From: Actinophytocola sp.
GTDB lineage: Bacteria; Actinomycetota; Actinomycetes; Mycobacteriales; Pseudonocardiaceae
Reading direction: 5' to 3'
NCBI RefSeq assembly: GCF_009379765.1
Contig: NZ_WHTD01000023.1
Location: 1 to 64,000, forward strand
DNA: 64,000 bases
The notes under the pieces are model-generated. The model had not been told where the DNA came from. It worked only from the letters and a program-made list of their open reading frames with translations, and did no database searches. How positions within the stretch are numbered: position 1 is the stretch's first letter; every line of letters starts with the position of its first letter. Below are positions 1 through 7,439 of this stretch, piece by piece. The translations under genes and the position numbers were made by a program.

Positions 1-82
1 GCCAGACCCGACGTTGCCGCTCAGTCAGATGCGGCTTGACCGCGTCATAGCGGCGTTCGAGAGAATCCATGACCAGGCTCAT
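1..82 (-). CDS. ISAzo13-like transposase, N-terminal fragment (runs off left edge)
   Basis: On the minus strand an ATG at 82 opens a frame reading MSLVMDSLERRYDAVKPHLT and then ERQRRVW up to the window edge. The pattern of a short helix followed by 'L-x-ERQRR-W' resembles the start of ISAzo13-family transposases; this is recognition from memory of the family, with only 27 residues visible. The AT-rich stretch just upstream (about 95-145) is unlike the surrounding DNA and may be the non-coding end of the insertion sequence. The element would be inserted in, or next to, the radical-SAM gene that follows, which loses its C-terminal part here. Confidence 0.5.
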   Translation of the reverse strand, partial: MSLVMDSLERRYDAVKPHLTERQRRVW

Positions 83-179
83 AGCACAGACCATAAACAC
101 CCCGAGACCAAAACCCAAGTTATTTTACTACGAGCCCTAAGAACACACGTCAGGTACGTGACCGCCGGACGGGGTCACG

Positions 180-496
180 GGCCGTGGCGAGGGCGAGGTG
201 GCTGTGACATCGACCGACAGACCACGGCCGACGCCCGGCGCACCAGCACCGGCCAGTCCTGCCGCATCATCGGCTCCCCGCCGGAGAAGGCCAGTACGAC
301 CACGTCGGCGTCGGCGAGTTGGTCGATGACGTCACAGCCTCGTCGGTGGTCAGATCCGCCGAACAGTCAGCCGCCGGCCCGGATGCCGGGTAGCAGTGCA
401 GGCAGCGGGCATTGCACCGGTGCGTAATCTCCCAAGCGAATAGAGCGGGGCGGTGAACACATGCATATCAGCGTCAACCGTGGCCGCGGCGGTCAT
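180..496 (-). pseudogene. Radical SAM protein, N-terminal remnant with frameshifts
   Basis: On the minus strand an ATG at 496, preceded by a GAGGAG ribosome site, opens a short reading frame (MTAAATVDADMHVFTAPL). After a shift it reads WEITHRCNARCLHCY, carrying the CxxxCxxC cluster motif of radical SAM enzymes, and after another shift VIDQLADADVVVLAFSGGEP, the GGEP motif that follows in this fold. The protein then shifts frame again near 195 and is lost towards the insertion sequence at the left edge. The order and spacing of the motifs make the identity firm; the substrate cannot be told. It lies 136 bases downstream of the CopD-like gene on the same strand, so it was probably the third gene of the nirK-like operon. 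Confidence 0.75.
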
Positions 497-632
497 AGCC
501 GATCACTCCTCAACGTCAGGTGGCGACCGCCGCCGAGTGTTGCTGATATCCGGGGCGACTGACGATCAATTTTCTCTTGACCGAACTAGTGGCGGTCGTG
601 TCACGCCAACGAATTATTCGGTCCTCGTGCGG

Positions 633-1082
633 TCAGCCCGCGTTTCCTTCGGCGAGTGCGGTGGCGAGCAGGATGACGCCGAGTGAGCCGATCAGTGCGG
701 TGATCGAGGCTGCTCTGGCTTTGCCGGGCTGGTGTTTGGCCTGGGCGATGCCATGCAGGGTGGCGGCGACCATGACGAGGGTGAACAGGAGCAGTTTGGC
801 GGCCAGGACGCGGCCGTAGCCGGGTTGGAGGAGTGCGGCCCAGGTGACGCCGTGTTGCCAGGCGAGCAGGACGCCGGTGGTGATCTGGTTGGGCAGGAAG
901 ACCGCCATGGTGATGAGCGCGAAGCGCTTGCCCACGGTGCGCAGCAGGCCGGCGCGGTCGGTCGTGGAGAGCATGCGTCGCACGGGCGGTAGCAGGACGA
1001 TGGTGATGGTGAGTTGTCCGCCGACCCAGATGATGGCGCCGAGGACGTGCAGGAACCGCACGATGGTCCAGATGTCGATCAT
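633..1082 (-). CDS. CopD-like integral membrane protein (149 aa)
   Basis: A 149-residue protein with four predicted membrane spans (about 5-27, 52-76, 92-114, 124-146). The first span, WTIVRFLHVLGAIIWVGG, has the His and WVGG pattern of CopD/DUF2269-type small membrane proteins, some of which bind haem or copper. The start ATG overlaps the TGA of the upstream nirK-like gene by four bases (ATGA), so the two are translationally coupled and should work together, perhaps in electron or copper delivery to the oxidoreductase. A much longer frame through this region continues into the antisense-frame shadow of the upstream gene and is not used. The family assignment is moderate; the role is inference from position. 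Confidence 0.75.
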   Translation of the reverse strand: MIDIWTIVRFLHVLGAIIWVGGQLTITIVLLPPVRRMLSTTDRAGLLRTVGKRFALITMAVFLPNQITTGVLLAWQHGVTWAALLQPGYGRVLAAKLLLFTLVMVAATLHGIAQAKHQPGKARAASITALIGSLGVILLATALAEGNAG

Positions 1083-3661
1083 CGGGGTGGCTCGGTGATG
1101 GTGAACAGGCCGTGGGCGCCGTTCTCGGCGTGGCGCATGTCGTGGTCGACGAACGGGTAGTGGCCGGGTTCGGGGAAGGACAGTTCGACGAACCCGCCCT
1201 GAGCGGGCGCGAGGTCGAGGACCTGGGCGCCACCGGCGGCGTCGGTGGGTCGCAGCAGGTAGGCGCCTTCGCGGTAGACGGTGTCGAACTGGGCGCCGAC
1301 GACGTGGAAGGCGGTGGTGTCGCCCGGTCCGGCGTTGACCAGCCAGATCCGGACTCGTTGCCCGGGGCCGGCGGTGAGTGGGGCGTGGTCGTACTGGGCG
1401 GCCATGCCGCTGAACATCCACCCGTCCGGCTCGCCGGTGCGGATCTTCTCGACCTGGCTGTCGCTGCCGGGTGTGCCGAGGTAGAGCTGGGAGCTGACCA
1501 GCAGGTACTCGTGGTCGACGGAGGGCAGGCCGGGTGGGTCGATGATGACCGCGCCGTACATGCCGTTCGCGATGTGTTGGGACATGGGCATGGTGCTGCA
1601 GTGGTAGAGCCAGGCGCCGGCATGGGTCGCGGTGAACCGGTAGACCAGCCGCTCGCCGGGCTCGATGGTGCGCATCGGCTGGTCCGGGGCCAGCGCGCCG
1701 GCGTGGAAGTCGATCCCGTGGCCCATGTCGGTGTCGTTGATCAGGGTGACCTCGAACCGGTCGCCGACCCGTCCACGCAGGGTGGGGCCGGGCGCCGTGC
1801 CGGCGAAGGTCCATCGCCGCTGACGCACGCCCGGTGCTACCTCGAGGTTCTGTTCGGTGACGCGGAGTTCGACGCGGTGGACAGTCCCGGTCGGTGGTGC
1901 GAGCCGGGGGTCGTGGGCCGTCCAGCCTGGTGACGGGTCGGCGGCCAGGTCCAGGGCCGGCGTCCCGGCATCGCTGTTCGTGGTGTCGGTTGGAGTGTGC
2001 TGGTGCCCGCCACGGGCCCGGATGGTCATGGTCATGCCGGCGGCGCGGTGCCCGGCCACGGCACACCACGCTTCGCGGTCGCCGCTGATCTCGCCGAGGT
2101 CCAGCAAGGCGGTCTCGCCCTGTCGCAACCGGGGTGTGTGCTGGCCGTTGTCGCCGCGCAGGTCGTGCGGCATCGCGTCGTGGTTGGTCACGCGCAGCAC
2201 CAGCCGGGTGCCCGCTTCGACTTCGACGATGGCCGGTCGTATCCGCATGTCACTGAGGGTCACGTCGACGGTGCGTGCGTCGCCGGGGACCGGTTGGTCG
2301 GTGGTCTGTCCGCTGGTGGCCAGAGCGACGGCGAGCACCACCACGGCCAGCCCGGTGACGACACCGGTGACAGTGCCGGTGCCAGTCGTCGTGCGAGTGG
2401 TCGCGCCGGTGGTGAGTGCGCCGCGCACGGCCACGGGGACCGCGACTCGCAGGGCCAGCACGACGAAGGCGCCGACGCTGAGGGCACCCAGCGCCCATCC
2501 GATCAGCGACAGTTCGGTCGCCGGGACCGCGACGAGGGGAACCGCGACGTTGGCGAGCACCACACGGACCCGCCAACCGCCGGCCAGCGTCTCGGCGATG
2601 GCCTTGTGTTCGGCCGGTCCTCGGCCCAGCACGACAGGCAGCAGTTGGGTCAGCGCCCCGACGAGCACCTGTGCGGTGAAGCCGAGCACGAGTACGGGCA
2701 GCACCGTGCCGAGGATGTCCGGGAGGGCGTCGACCGACCCGGCGAGGGCCAACCGGAAGGCGTCGAACACCACCGCGACGCCGAGCCAGCCGGTGGCGGC
2801 GGCCAGCATCCACGCCGCCGGCCCGGCCGGCCGGCGCGTGCCGACGGCGCGCACCAGTGGGACCGCCACGACGGCGACACCGGCCGCGTAGCACGCCAGG
2901 CCGGCGACGGTCAGCCACAGGTTGGCGGCGAGCATGCCGCCGACGGTGAGCGCGAGCCCGGCCGCGAGGGTCGGCAGCGAGCGTCGCGCGGCCGCCGCGG
3001 TGCCGTCGGCGATCTGGGTGCCGAGAGTGGTCGGCCACAGGGTGAACAGCGTGCCCAGCACGGAGAACCCGACCCAGCCCAGCAGCGTGACATGGACGTG
3101 CGCGGACCACAGTCGGGAATACCACTGGCCAGCGCCCACCGCCAGCCGGGCCCCGAGCACGGCTCCGGCCAGCAGCGCGGCGCTCGCCGCACTGTAGAAG
3201 CTGATCAGGTAGCCGAACCGCCCGAACGACGCGGCCTTACGCATCCGCAGCAGGTGCATGGTGTGCACGGCGGCGATCACCGCCACCCCGGCGCCGCCGA
3301 TCCCGCTGAGCACCGCGATACCGGCGGTGACGCCGACCAGCACGGCAGTGACGAACACGTTCAGCGCGGTCAACCCGAGCGCGAGCCGGCGGGGCGGCGG
3401 CCCCGGGACGCGGCACAGTGCCACGACGAAGTGCTCCGACCAGATCACGATTGCGTTGGTGACCGCGCCGAGCAACAGCGCGTGCAGTGCCAGCCAACTC
3501 GGCAGACCCAGCGTGTCGTGCGTGGCCAGCAGGACGATGGCGACGGCGAGCCAGCCGAGCACCGCGGCGTTGGCCCACACGAACACCGGTCCTCGTGGGC
3601 CGCCGCGCCGCCGCGCCGTTGGGCGTGTTGTTGGGGGAGTGAGGTCGACGAACTGTGTCAT
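1079..3661 (-). CDS. NirK-like copper nitrite reductase fused to a membrane domain and a cupredoxin
   Basis: An 860-residue fusion. Residues about 25-445 form a polytopic membrane region with conserved histidines (SAHVHVTLLGWVGF) like NnrS or haem-copper subunits. Residues about 465-548 are a cupredoxin with ligands His499, Cys533, His538 and Met543. Residues about 595-860 are a two-domain copper oxidase resembling NirK: His648, the HGIDFH motif with Asp651 and His653, His687-Cys688, His696 and Met701, and a C-terminal His786. This ligand set matches type 1 and type 2 copper of nitrite reductase, so reduction of nitrite to NO at the outer membrane face is likely; a multicopper oxidase of other use is possible. 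The gene leads an operon with the CopD-like gene and lies divergent to narK. Confidence 0.8.
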   Translation of the reverse strand: MTQFVDLTPPTTRPTARRRGGPRGPVFVWANAAVLGWLAVAIVLLATHDTLGLPSWLALHALLLGAVTNAIVIWSEHFVVALCRVPGPPPRRLALGLTALNVFVTAVLVGVTAGIAVLSGIGGAGVAVIAAVHTMHLLRMRKAASFGRFGYLISFYSAASAALLAGAVLGARLAVGAGQWYSRLWSAHVHVTLLGWVGFSVLGTLFTLWPTTLGTQIADGTAAAARRSLPTLAAGLALTVGGMLAANLWLTVAGLACYAAGVAVVAVPLVRAVGTRRPAGPAAWMLAAATGWLGVAVVFDAFRLALAGSVDALPDILGTVLPVLVLGFTAQVLVGALTQLLPVVLGRGPAEHKAIAETLAGGWRVRVVLANVAVPLVAVPATELSLIGWALGALSVGAFVVLALRVAVPVAVRGALTTGATTRTTTGTGTVTGVVTGLAVVVLAVALATSGQTTDQPVPGDARTVDVTLSDMRIRPAIVEVEAGTRLVLRVTNHDAMPHDLRGDNGQHTPRLRQGETALLDLGEISGDREAWCAVAGHRAAGMTMTIRARGGHQHTPTDTTNSDAGTPALDLAADPSPGWTAHDPRLAPPTGTVHRVELRVTEQNLEVAPGVRQRRWTFAGTAPGPTLRGRVGDRFEVTLINDTDMGHGIDFHAGALAPDQPMRTIEPGERLVYRFTATHAGAWLYHCSTMPMSQHIANGMYGAVIIDPPGLPSVDHEYLLVSSQLYLGTPGSDSQVEKIRTGEPDGWMFSGMAAQYDHAPLTAGPGQRVRIWLVNAGPGDTTAFHVVGAQFDTVYREGAYLLRPTDAAGGAQVLDLAPAQGGFVELSFPEPGHYPFVDHDMRHAENGAHGLFTITEPPR

Positions 3662-3736
3662 GGACGCACCCCGGTGGTGTGAGTGCCTATTTCGTTCACG
3701 CCACCGAGGGAACCCCGCCGATCGTGGTACCGGCTA

Positions 3737-3750
3737 GGGACGTTGGTCCC
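3737..3750. promoter_or_regulatory. DosR/DevR-like box in the nirK-narK divergent promoter
   Basis: GGGAC and GTCCC form a perfect inverted repeat around GTTG. This matches the core of the actinobacterial DosR (DevR) hypoxia/NO box, GGGAC-N4-GTCCC, although the outer flanks do not fit. It lies midway in the 236-base gap between the divergent nirK-like and narK genes. A possible degenerate half-site (GGGACTCTCG) is at 3786-3795. No dosR gene is visible in the window. Confidence 0.5.
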
Positions 3751-3897
3751 TCCGGACGAGGGCCGTTGATCGCTGTCCGGCCGTGGGGACTCTCGCGATG
3801 CTGGACGTGTTCACCCGCTTGGAGGTGAACCAGCGTGCGACGACGAGTCGGGATGACCATGACCACCACACATCAGACGACGGGCGAGGGAGCTGCG

Positions 3898-5124
3898 ATG
3901 AGCCTGCGGACATCAGAGTTGTCCACGGACACCAGTCGGCCAACCACCGGCCGCCGGATGCTGATGCTGAGCCTGGCCACGGTCGGGTTCGCGGTGAACT
4001 TCTGGGCGTGGGCCTTGCTGAGCCCGTTGGGGCCGCTGTTCAAGGACGACCTTGGACTGAGTGCGTTTCAGCAGGCGTTGCTGGTCGCGGTGCCGGTGGT
4101 GGTCGGGTCGGTCGGGCGGATCCCGGTGGGCGCGTTGACCGACCGGTTCGGTGGGCGGGTGATGTTCTCGGTGGTGTCGGCGGTGACGATCGTGCCGGTG
4201 CTGTTCCTCGGCCTGCTCGGGCATTCCTCGCTGGCCGCGCTACTCGTGGGCGGCTTTTTCCTCGGTGTGGGCGGTACCGCGTTCGCGGTGGGGGTGCCGT
4301 TCGTCACCGCCTGGTTCCCGCCCGAGCGGCGTGGACTGGCGATCGGGATCTTCGGCGCGGGTATGGGTGGCACGGCCATCAGCGCGCTGACCACGGTCAA
4401 GCTGGTCGACGGGTGGGGTGTGGCGACACCGTTCGTGGTGACGGCGGTGGTGCTCGCGGCGTACGCGGTCGTCGCGGCGCTGTGGTTGCGGGACGCGCCG
4501 GGACGGGTGGTGCCGACCGAGTCGGTGGGCAAGCGCCTGGCGGACACCGCGCGGTTGCCGATCACGTGGCAGGCGTCGGCGCTGTACGCGGTGGCGTTCG
4601 GTGGGTTCGTCGCGTTCTCGGTCTATCTGCCGGCGTACCTGAAGACCGCCTACGGGCTGACTCAGGCCGACGCGGCCAACCGGATGGCCGGGTTCGTGGT
4701 GCTCGCGGTCGTGATGCGCCCGGTCGGCGGCTGGCTGTCCGACCGGTTCGGGCCCGTGCGGGTACTGGTCGCCTCGCTCGCCGTGGTGACCGTCGACGCG
4801 GCGGTGCAGTCGTTCACCCCGGACCTGATGCCGCTGGGCACGATCGCGTTCCTGACCATGGCCGCCGCGCTCGGCGCCGGCAGTGGCGCGGTGTTCGCGC
4901 TGGTCGCCAAGCTCACCCCGAGCAACAAGGTCGGCTCGGTCACCGGGGTTGTCGGCGCGGCCGGCGGGTTGGGCGGGTTCGTGCCGCCGCTGGTGATGGG
5001 CGCCCTGTACGGCGCGTTCGCGTCCTACGCGCTGGGGCTGGCCGCGTTGGCCGTGGTCGCGCTCGCCGCCCTGGTGTTTACCGCGACCGCGGTGCGCCGT
5101 GCCGCTGGGGCGGAGCATGTGTGA
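3898..5124 (+). CDS. narK: NarK-type nitrate/nitrite transporter (MFS)
   Basis: A 408-residue major facilitator with about 12 membrane spans, moving nitrate in or nitrite out across the cytoplasmic membrane. The first span (LATVGFAVNFWAWALLSPLG) and the segments DRFGGRVMF, GVPFVTAWFPPERRGLA and GIFGAGMGGTAIS fit the NarK/NasA group. ATG at 3898 is chosen because GAGGGAG lies five bases upstream; GTG at 3835 would add a 21-residue basic leader without a ribosome site. Its stop overlaps the start of the hemerythrin gene. The narG gene that would supply its partner is broken downstream, so the transporter may now serve nitrite handling with the nirK-like enzyme. Confidence 0.85.
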   Translation: MSLRTSELSTDTSRPTTGRRMLMLSLATVGFAVNFWAWALLSPLGPLFKDDLGLSAFQQALLVAVPVVVGSVGRIPVGALTDRFGGRVMFSVVSAVTIVPVLFLGLLGHSSLAALLVGGFFLGVGGTAFAVGVPFVTAWFPPERRGLAIGIFGAGMGGTAISALTTVKLVDGWGVATPFVVTAVVLAAYAVVAALWLRDAPGRVVPTESVGKRLADTARLPITWQASALYAVAFGGFVAFSVYLPAYLKTAYGLTQADAANRMAGFVVLAVVMRPVGGWLSDRFGPVRVLVASLAVVTVDAAVQSFTPDLMPLGTIAFLTMAAALGAGSGAVFALVAKLTPSNKVGSVTGVVGAAGGLGGFVPPLVMGALYGAFASYALGLAALAVVALAALVFTATAVRRAAGAEHV

Positions 5125-5608
5125 GTACCGCGGTTGCCAGGCACTGGATGCGATCGCCGAGCTGAGCCGTGAGCACGACGAGGTGGTCACCCTGGTCAGC
5201 CGGGTGCGGGCCGCGCACACCGTCGGCGACGTCGCCGGCATGGCGGCCGTGGCTCGCCGGATCGCCGCGGTGCTCGGCCCACACACCGCAGTGGAAGAAC
5301 AGGGCCTGTTCCCGCCCCTGGCCGCCGAGTTCGGTGACCACGTCACCAGCTTGACCACCCAGCACCGGCGGATCGAGGCAATCCTCGCCGAGGCCGCCGA
5401 CGGAGTACCGGCTGATCCGGCCTGGCCGGTACGGCTGACGGCCGCCATGCGGGTGCTGCGCGAGCACATCCTGGCTGAGCAGGACGGGGTCTTCCCCGCC
5501 GCCCTGGCCAACCTCGACGCCGCCGACTGGGAGGCGGTCGACGCCATCCGCGCCCAGGTCGGGACCGTGACACCAGCGCCGACACAGACACCGACGCGCA
5601 CACCGTGA
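5117..5608 (+). CDS. Hemerythrin HHE domain protein
   Basis: A 163-residue all-helical cytosolic protein with the di-iron ligand pattern of hemerythrin-like domains: His20 (REHDE), His56 and Glu60 (HTAVEEQ), His83 (QHRRIE), His117 and Glu121 (REHILAEQ). Such domains bind O2 or NO or serve iron homeostasis. ATG at 5117 overlaps the last eight bases of narK, so it is co-translated with the transporter; together with the nirK-like enzyme this suggests NO sensing or scavenging. The C-terminus is a Thr/Pro-rich tail. A longer frame starting at 5099 lies within narK and is less likely. Confidence 0.85.
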   Translation: MCEYRGCQALDAIAELSREHDEVVTLVSRVRAAHTVGDVAGMAAVARRIAAVLGPHTAVEEQGLFPPLAAEFGDHVTSLTTQHRRIEAILAEAADGVPADPAWPVRLTAAMRVLREHILAEQDGVFPAALANLDAADWEAVDAIRAQVGTVTPAPTQTPTRTP

Positions 5609-5703
5609 GTCAACGATCTGCGGCCGCGTCGGTAGGCCACTAGGGTCGCAAATAGCCCTGTCGATCAATCTTGCCCCCGCGATTGCTAGGAGGAGCTGTC
5701 GTC

Positions 5704-6180
5704 GTGAGCACTGAAACCGAACCACCCGCGGGAAAAGCGGACTGGACAGCGAATTGGTCGACGCCTTGGTGCGTACCCGGCGGTTCTTCACCCGTGCCGA
5801 GGTTCCGATGATCTGCGGACGTTGCACCAGATCGGTGGGCGGCAGGCCGATGAGTTCTATCGGGACCGGTGGAGTCACGACAGGGTGGCGCGGTCGACGC
5901 ACGGGGTGAACTGCACGGGTTCGTGTTCGTGGAAGGTGTATGTCAAGGACGGGATCATCACGTGGGAGGAGCAGCAGACCGATTACCCGTCGGTGGGGCC
6001 GGACCGGCCGGAGTACGAGCCGCGCGGCTGTCCCCTCGGTGCGGCGTTCTCCTGATACACCTACTCACCCACCCGGGTGCGTTATCCCTACGTGCGGGGT
6101 GTGCTGCTGGAGATGTACCGGGAGGCCAAGGCCCGCACGGTGACCCGGTACTCGCCTGGGCGTCCATTGTGGAGGATCCG
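5704..6180 (+). pseudogene. narG: narG (respiratory nitrate reductase alpha), N-terminal remnant
   Basis: A GTG at 5704 with AGGAGGAG upstream opens the frame, but the reading frame then shifts repeatedly. Stitched together the pieces read as NarG: LVRTRRFFTRAEV, LHQIGGRQADEFYRDRWSHD, RSTHGVNCTGSCSWKVYVKD, QQTDYPSVGPDRPEYEPRG, then YTYSPTRVRYPYVRG and DPVLAWASIVEDPE. The HGVNCTGSC stretch is the iron-sulfur ligand region of NarG. The Trp of the expected FSWYTYSP stretch is replaced by TGA (6053-6055), and there are frameshifts near 5810 and 6150. After EDPE the gene is cut and joined to unrelated sequence. A full NarG is about 1,230 residues, so roughly 150 remain and no activity is possible. 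Confidence 0.85.
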
Positions 6181-6330
6181 GAGCCGCGCTCATCGGCGAT
6201 GGGCTCACCGTCGCCGCACTCACCAACACCTGCCTGATGGGCATGCTGCTCACCAAGCTGCCCTACAACCGCGGCCCGCGCGCGACGTTCCAGACCGTCG
6301 TGGCCGCGCTCACCACCGAACGGGCTGAGC
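6180..6330 (+). pseudogene. DUF2892/rhodanese-type membrane protein, C-terminal remnant
   Basis: Directly after the narG break the frame reads GAALIGDGLTVAALTNTC and then [14 protein letters not shown]. This matches the last membrane span and the 'TC-x-M-x-LL-x-x-LP-x-N' ending seen in DUF2892 proteins, often fused to or next to rhodanese domains in sulfide-oxidation operons. Only about 50 residues remain and there is no start. The following TauE/SafE piece is the usual neighbour of this family, so the two probably arrived as one operon whose front was deleted when it was joined to narG. Confidence 0.55.
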
Positions 6331-6333
6331 GCC

Positions 6334-6701
6334 ATGCTGGTCCTCACACTCGCTGCGGCCGTGCTCATCGGGGTCGCCCTCGGTGTGCTCGGCGGCGGGT
6401 CGATCCTCACCGTCCCGATCCTCGTCTACCTCGCCGGGCTCGACGCCAAGCAGGCCATCGCGATGTCCCTGTTCGTCGTCGGCGTCACCAGCGCGCTGGG
6501 TGCGATCCCGCACGCTCGCGCCGGCCGGATGGCTGGCGCACCGGGCTGCTGTTCAGCGCCACCGCCATGGCCGGCGCCTACGGCGGCGGCCGGCTCGCCG
6601 CGTTCATCCCCGGCACCTGGCTGCTCGCCGGTTTCGTCGTGATGATGCTCGTCACCGCCGTGGCGATGCTCCGCGAACCGCGTGCTCAGCCGCTGAGGTA
6701 G
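6334..6701 (+). pseudogene. TauE/SafE sulfite exporter-like protein, truncated and frameshifted
   Basis: ATG at 6334 opens [20 protein letters not shown], followed by [18 protein letters not shown] and [20 protein letters not shown], the hallmark first half of a TauE/SafE (DUF81) permease. At about 6530 the frame shifts, and the protein continues in another frame as [18 protein letters not shown] and [19 protein letters not shown]. It ends after roughly 120 residues, while family members have about 250, so the second half of the transporter is missing. It is the last recognisable piece of the sulfur-related remnant. Confidence 0.7.
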
Positions 6702-6724
6702 CGCCGATGGCACGAGGGTGAGAT

Positions 6725-7090
6725 CCGGTCACCAGGCGAGGGCGGCTGACGATGTTGGTGCGGCGTTCGAGTAGGACGGTGTCGTGGCCAGGTGCCGTTG
6801 AGTAAGCGATGCGTTCGCGGATGCCGACGGGTGCGGTAGCCGGCGGTGGGTGGAGGGCGATGCTGGCGCGGTTCTCAGCGAAGATGGCGGTTTGGAGGGT
6901 CCACAGGTCGGCGTCGTCGGCGGCAGTCGCCTGGTGGCGGATGAAGGCTTTGCCGATGCCACGGCCGCGGTCGCCGACTGTGACGTGGATGGAGCTCTTG
7001 GCGACGTCCGCATGGCACTCGCGGGCGGACATTGGGGAGAGGGCGGTCCAGCCGACGACCTTGCTGTGACGGCGGGGTCGTCAGGCGTTC
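6725..7090 (-). pseudogene. Phosphinothricin-type GNAT acetyltransferase remnant
   Basis: The minus-strand frame reads KVVGWTALSPMSARECHADV, then SIHVTVGDRGRGIGKAFI and LWTLQTAIFAENRASIALH. These correspond to the motif-A region (RGRGIG) and the FAENxAS(I/L)ALH segment of phosphinothricin/L-amino-acid N-acetyltransferases. After ALH the expected E-x-x-GF segment is garbled (PPPATAP) before GIRERI and DTVLLERR resume, showing small deletions. The frame has an in-frame stop just upstream of 7079 and no start, so the first third is gone. It lies between the sulfur-gene debris and the tRNA. Confidence 0.6.
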
Positions 7091-7286
7091 TCTACTCCCT
7101 GCACCTCCTGCAACGACCGCCGATGTTGCCTTCCGGACCCTCACTACGACGAGATCTTGCACGTGTGCCCTGCTCGCCCCGCTGGGGCAGAAGCCAAAGG
7201 ACGGAACACGTCGAGCATCCGATGGTTTGGGGCAATTGGCCGGTCGGTGTGATTTCACCAGTTGCGCGAGATGTCGCGAAGAGTGG

Positions 7287-7370
7287 TGTCCGAGGGGGGA
7301 CTTGAACCCCCACGCCCTTGTCGGGCACTAGCACCTCAAGCTAGCGCGTCTGCCATTCCGCCACTCGGAC
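7287..7370 (-). tRNA. tRNA-Leu(GAG)
   Basis: Read on the minus strand the 84-base gene has acceptor arms GTCCGAG and CTCGGAC with discriminator A, an anticodon stem CTAGC/GCTAG around loop TTGAGGT (anticodon GAG, reading CUC/CUU), a long variable arm typical of tRNA-Leu (GCCCGAC...), and a T arm with GGTTCAAGTCC. The CCA end is not encoded. The 3' end points at the decaying island to the left, a classic integration position. Confidence 0.95.
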
Positions 7371-7439
7371 CAGGTGGGCACAGCGTACTGGACGTCTCGG
7401 GCTCGGCGTAACGGGGCGTCGCAATGGTAGGAAGTGCTG

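Noticed and set aside
14-686. Three plus-strand frames at the left edge.
   Set aside because: They carry no family signature; the minus strand here shows radical-SAM motifs and a transposase start.
1997-3682. A 561-codon plus-strand frame opposite the nirK-like gene.
   Set aside because: The composition is that of an antisense shadow (Gly/Arg/Asp/Gln), while the opposite strand shows clear copper ligands and membrane spans.
7032-7331. Short frames around the tRNA-Leu gene.
   Set aside because: They overlap the tRNA or lie antisense to the acetyltransferase remnant, with no start signals.
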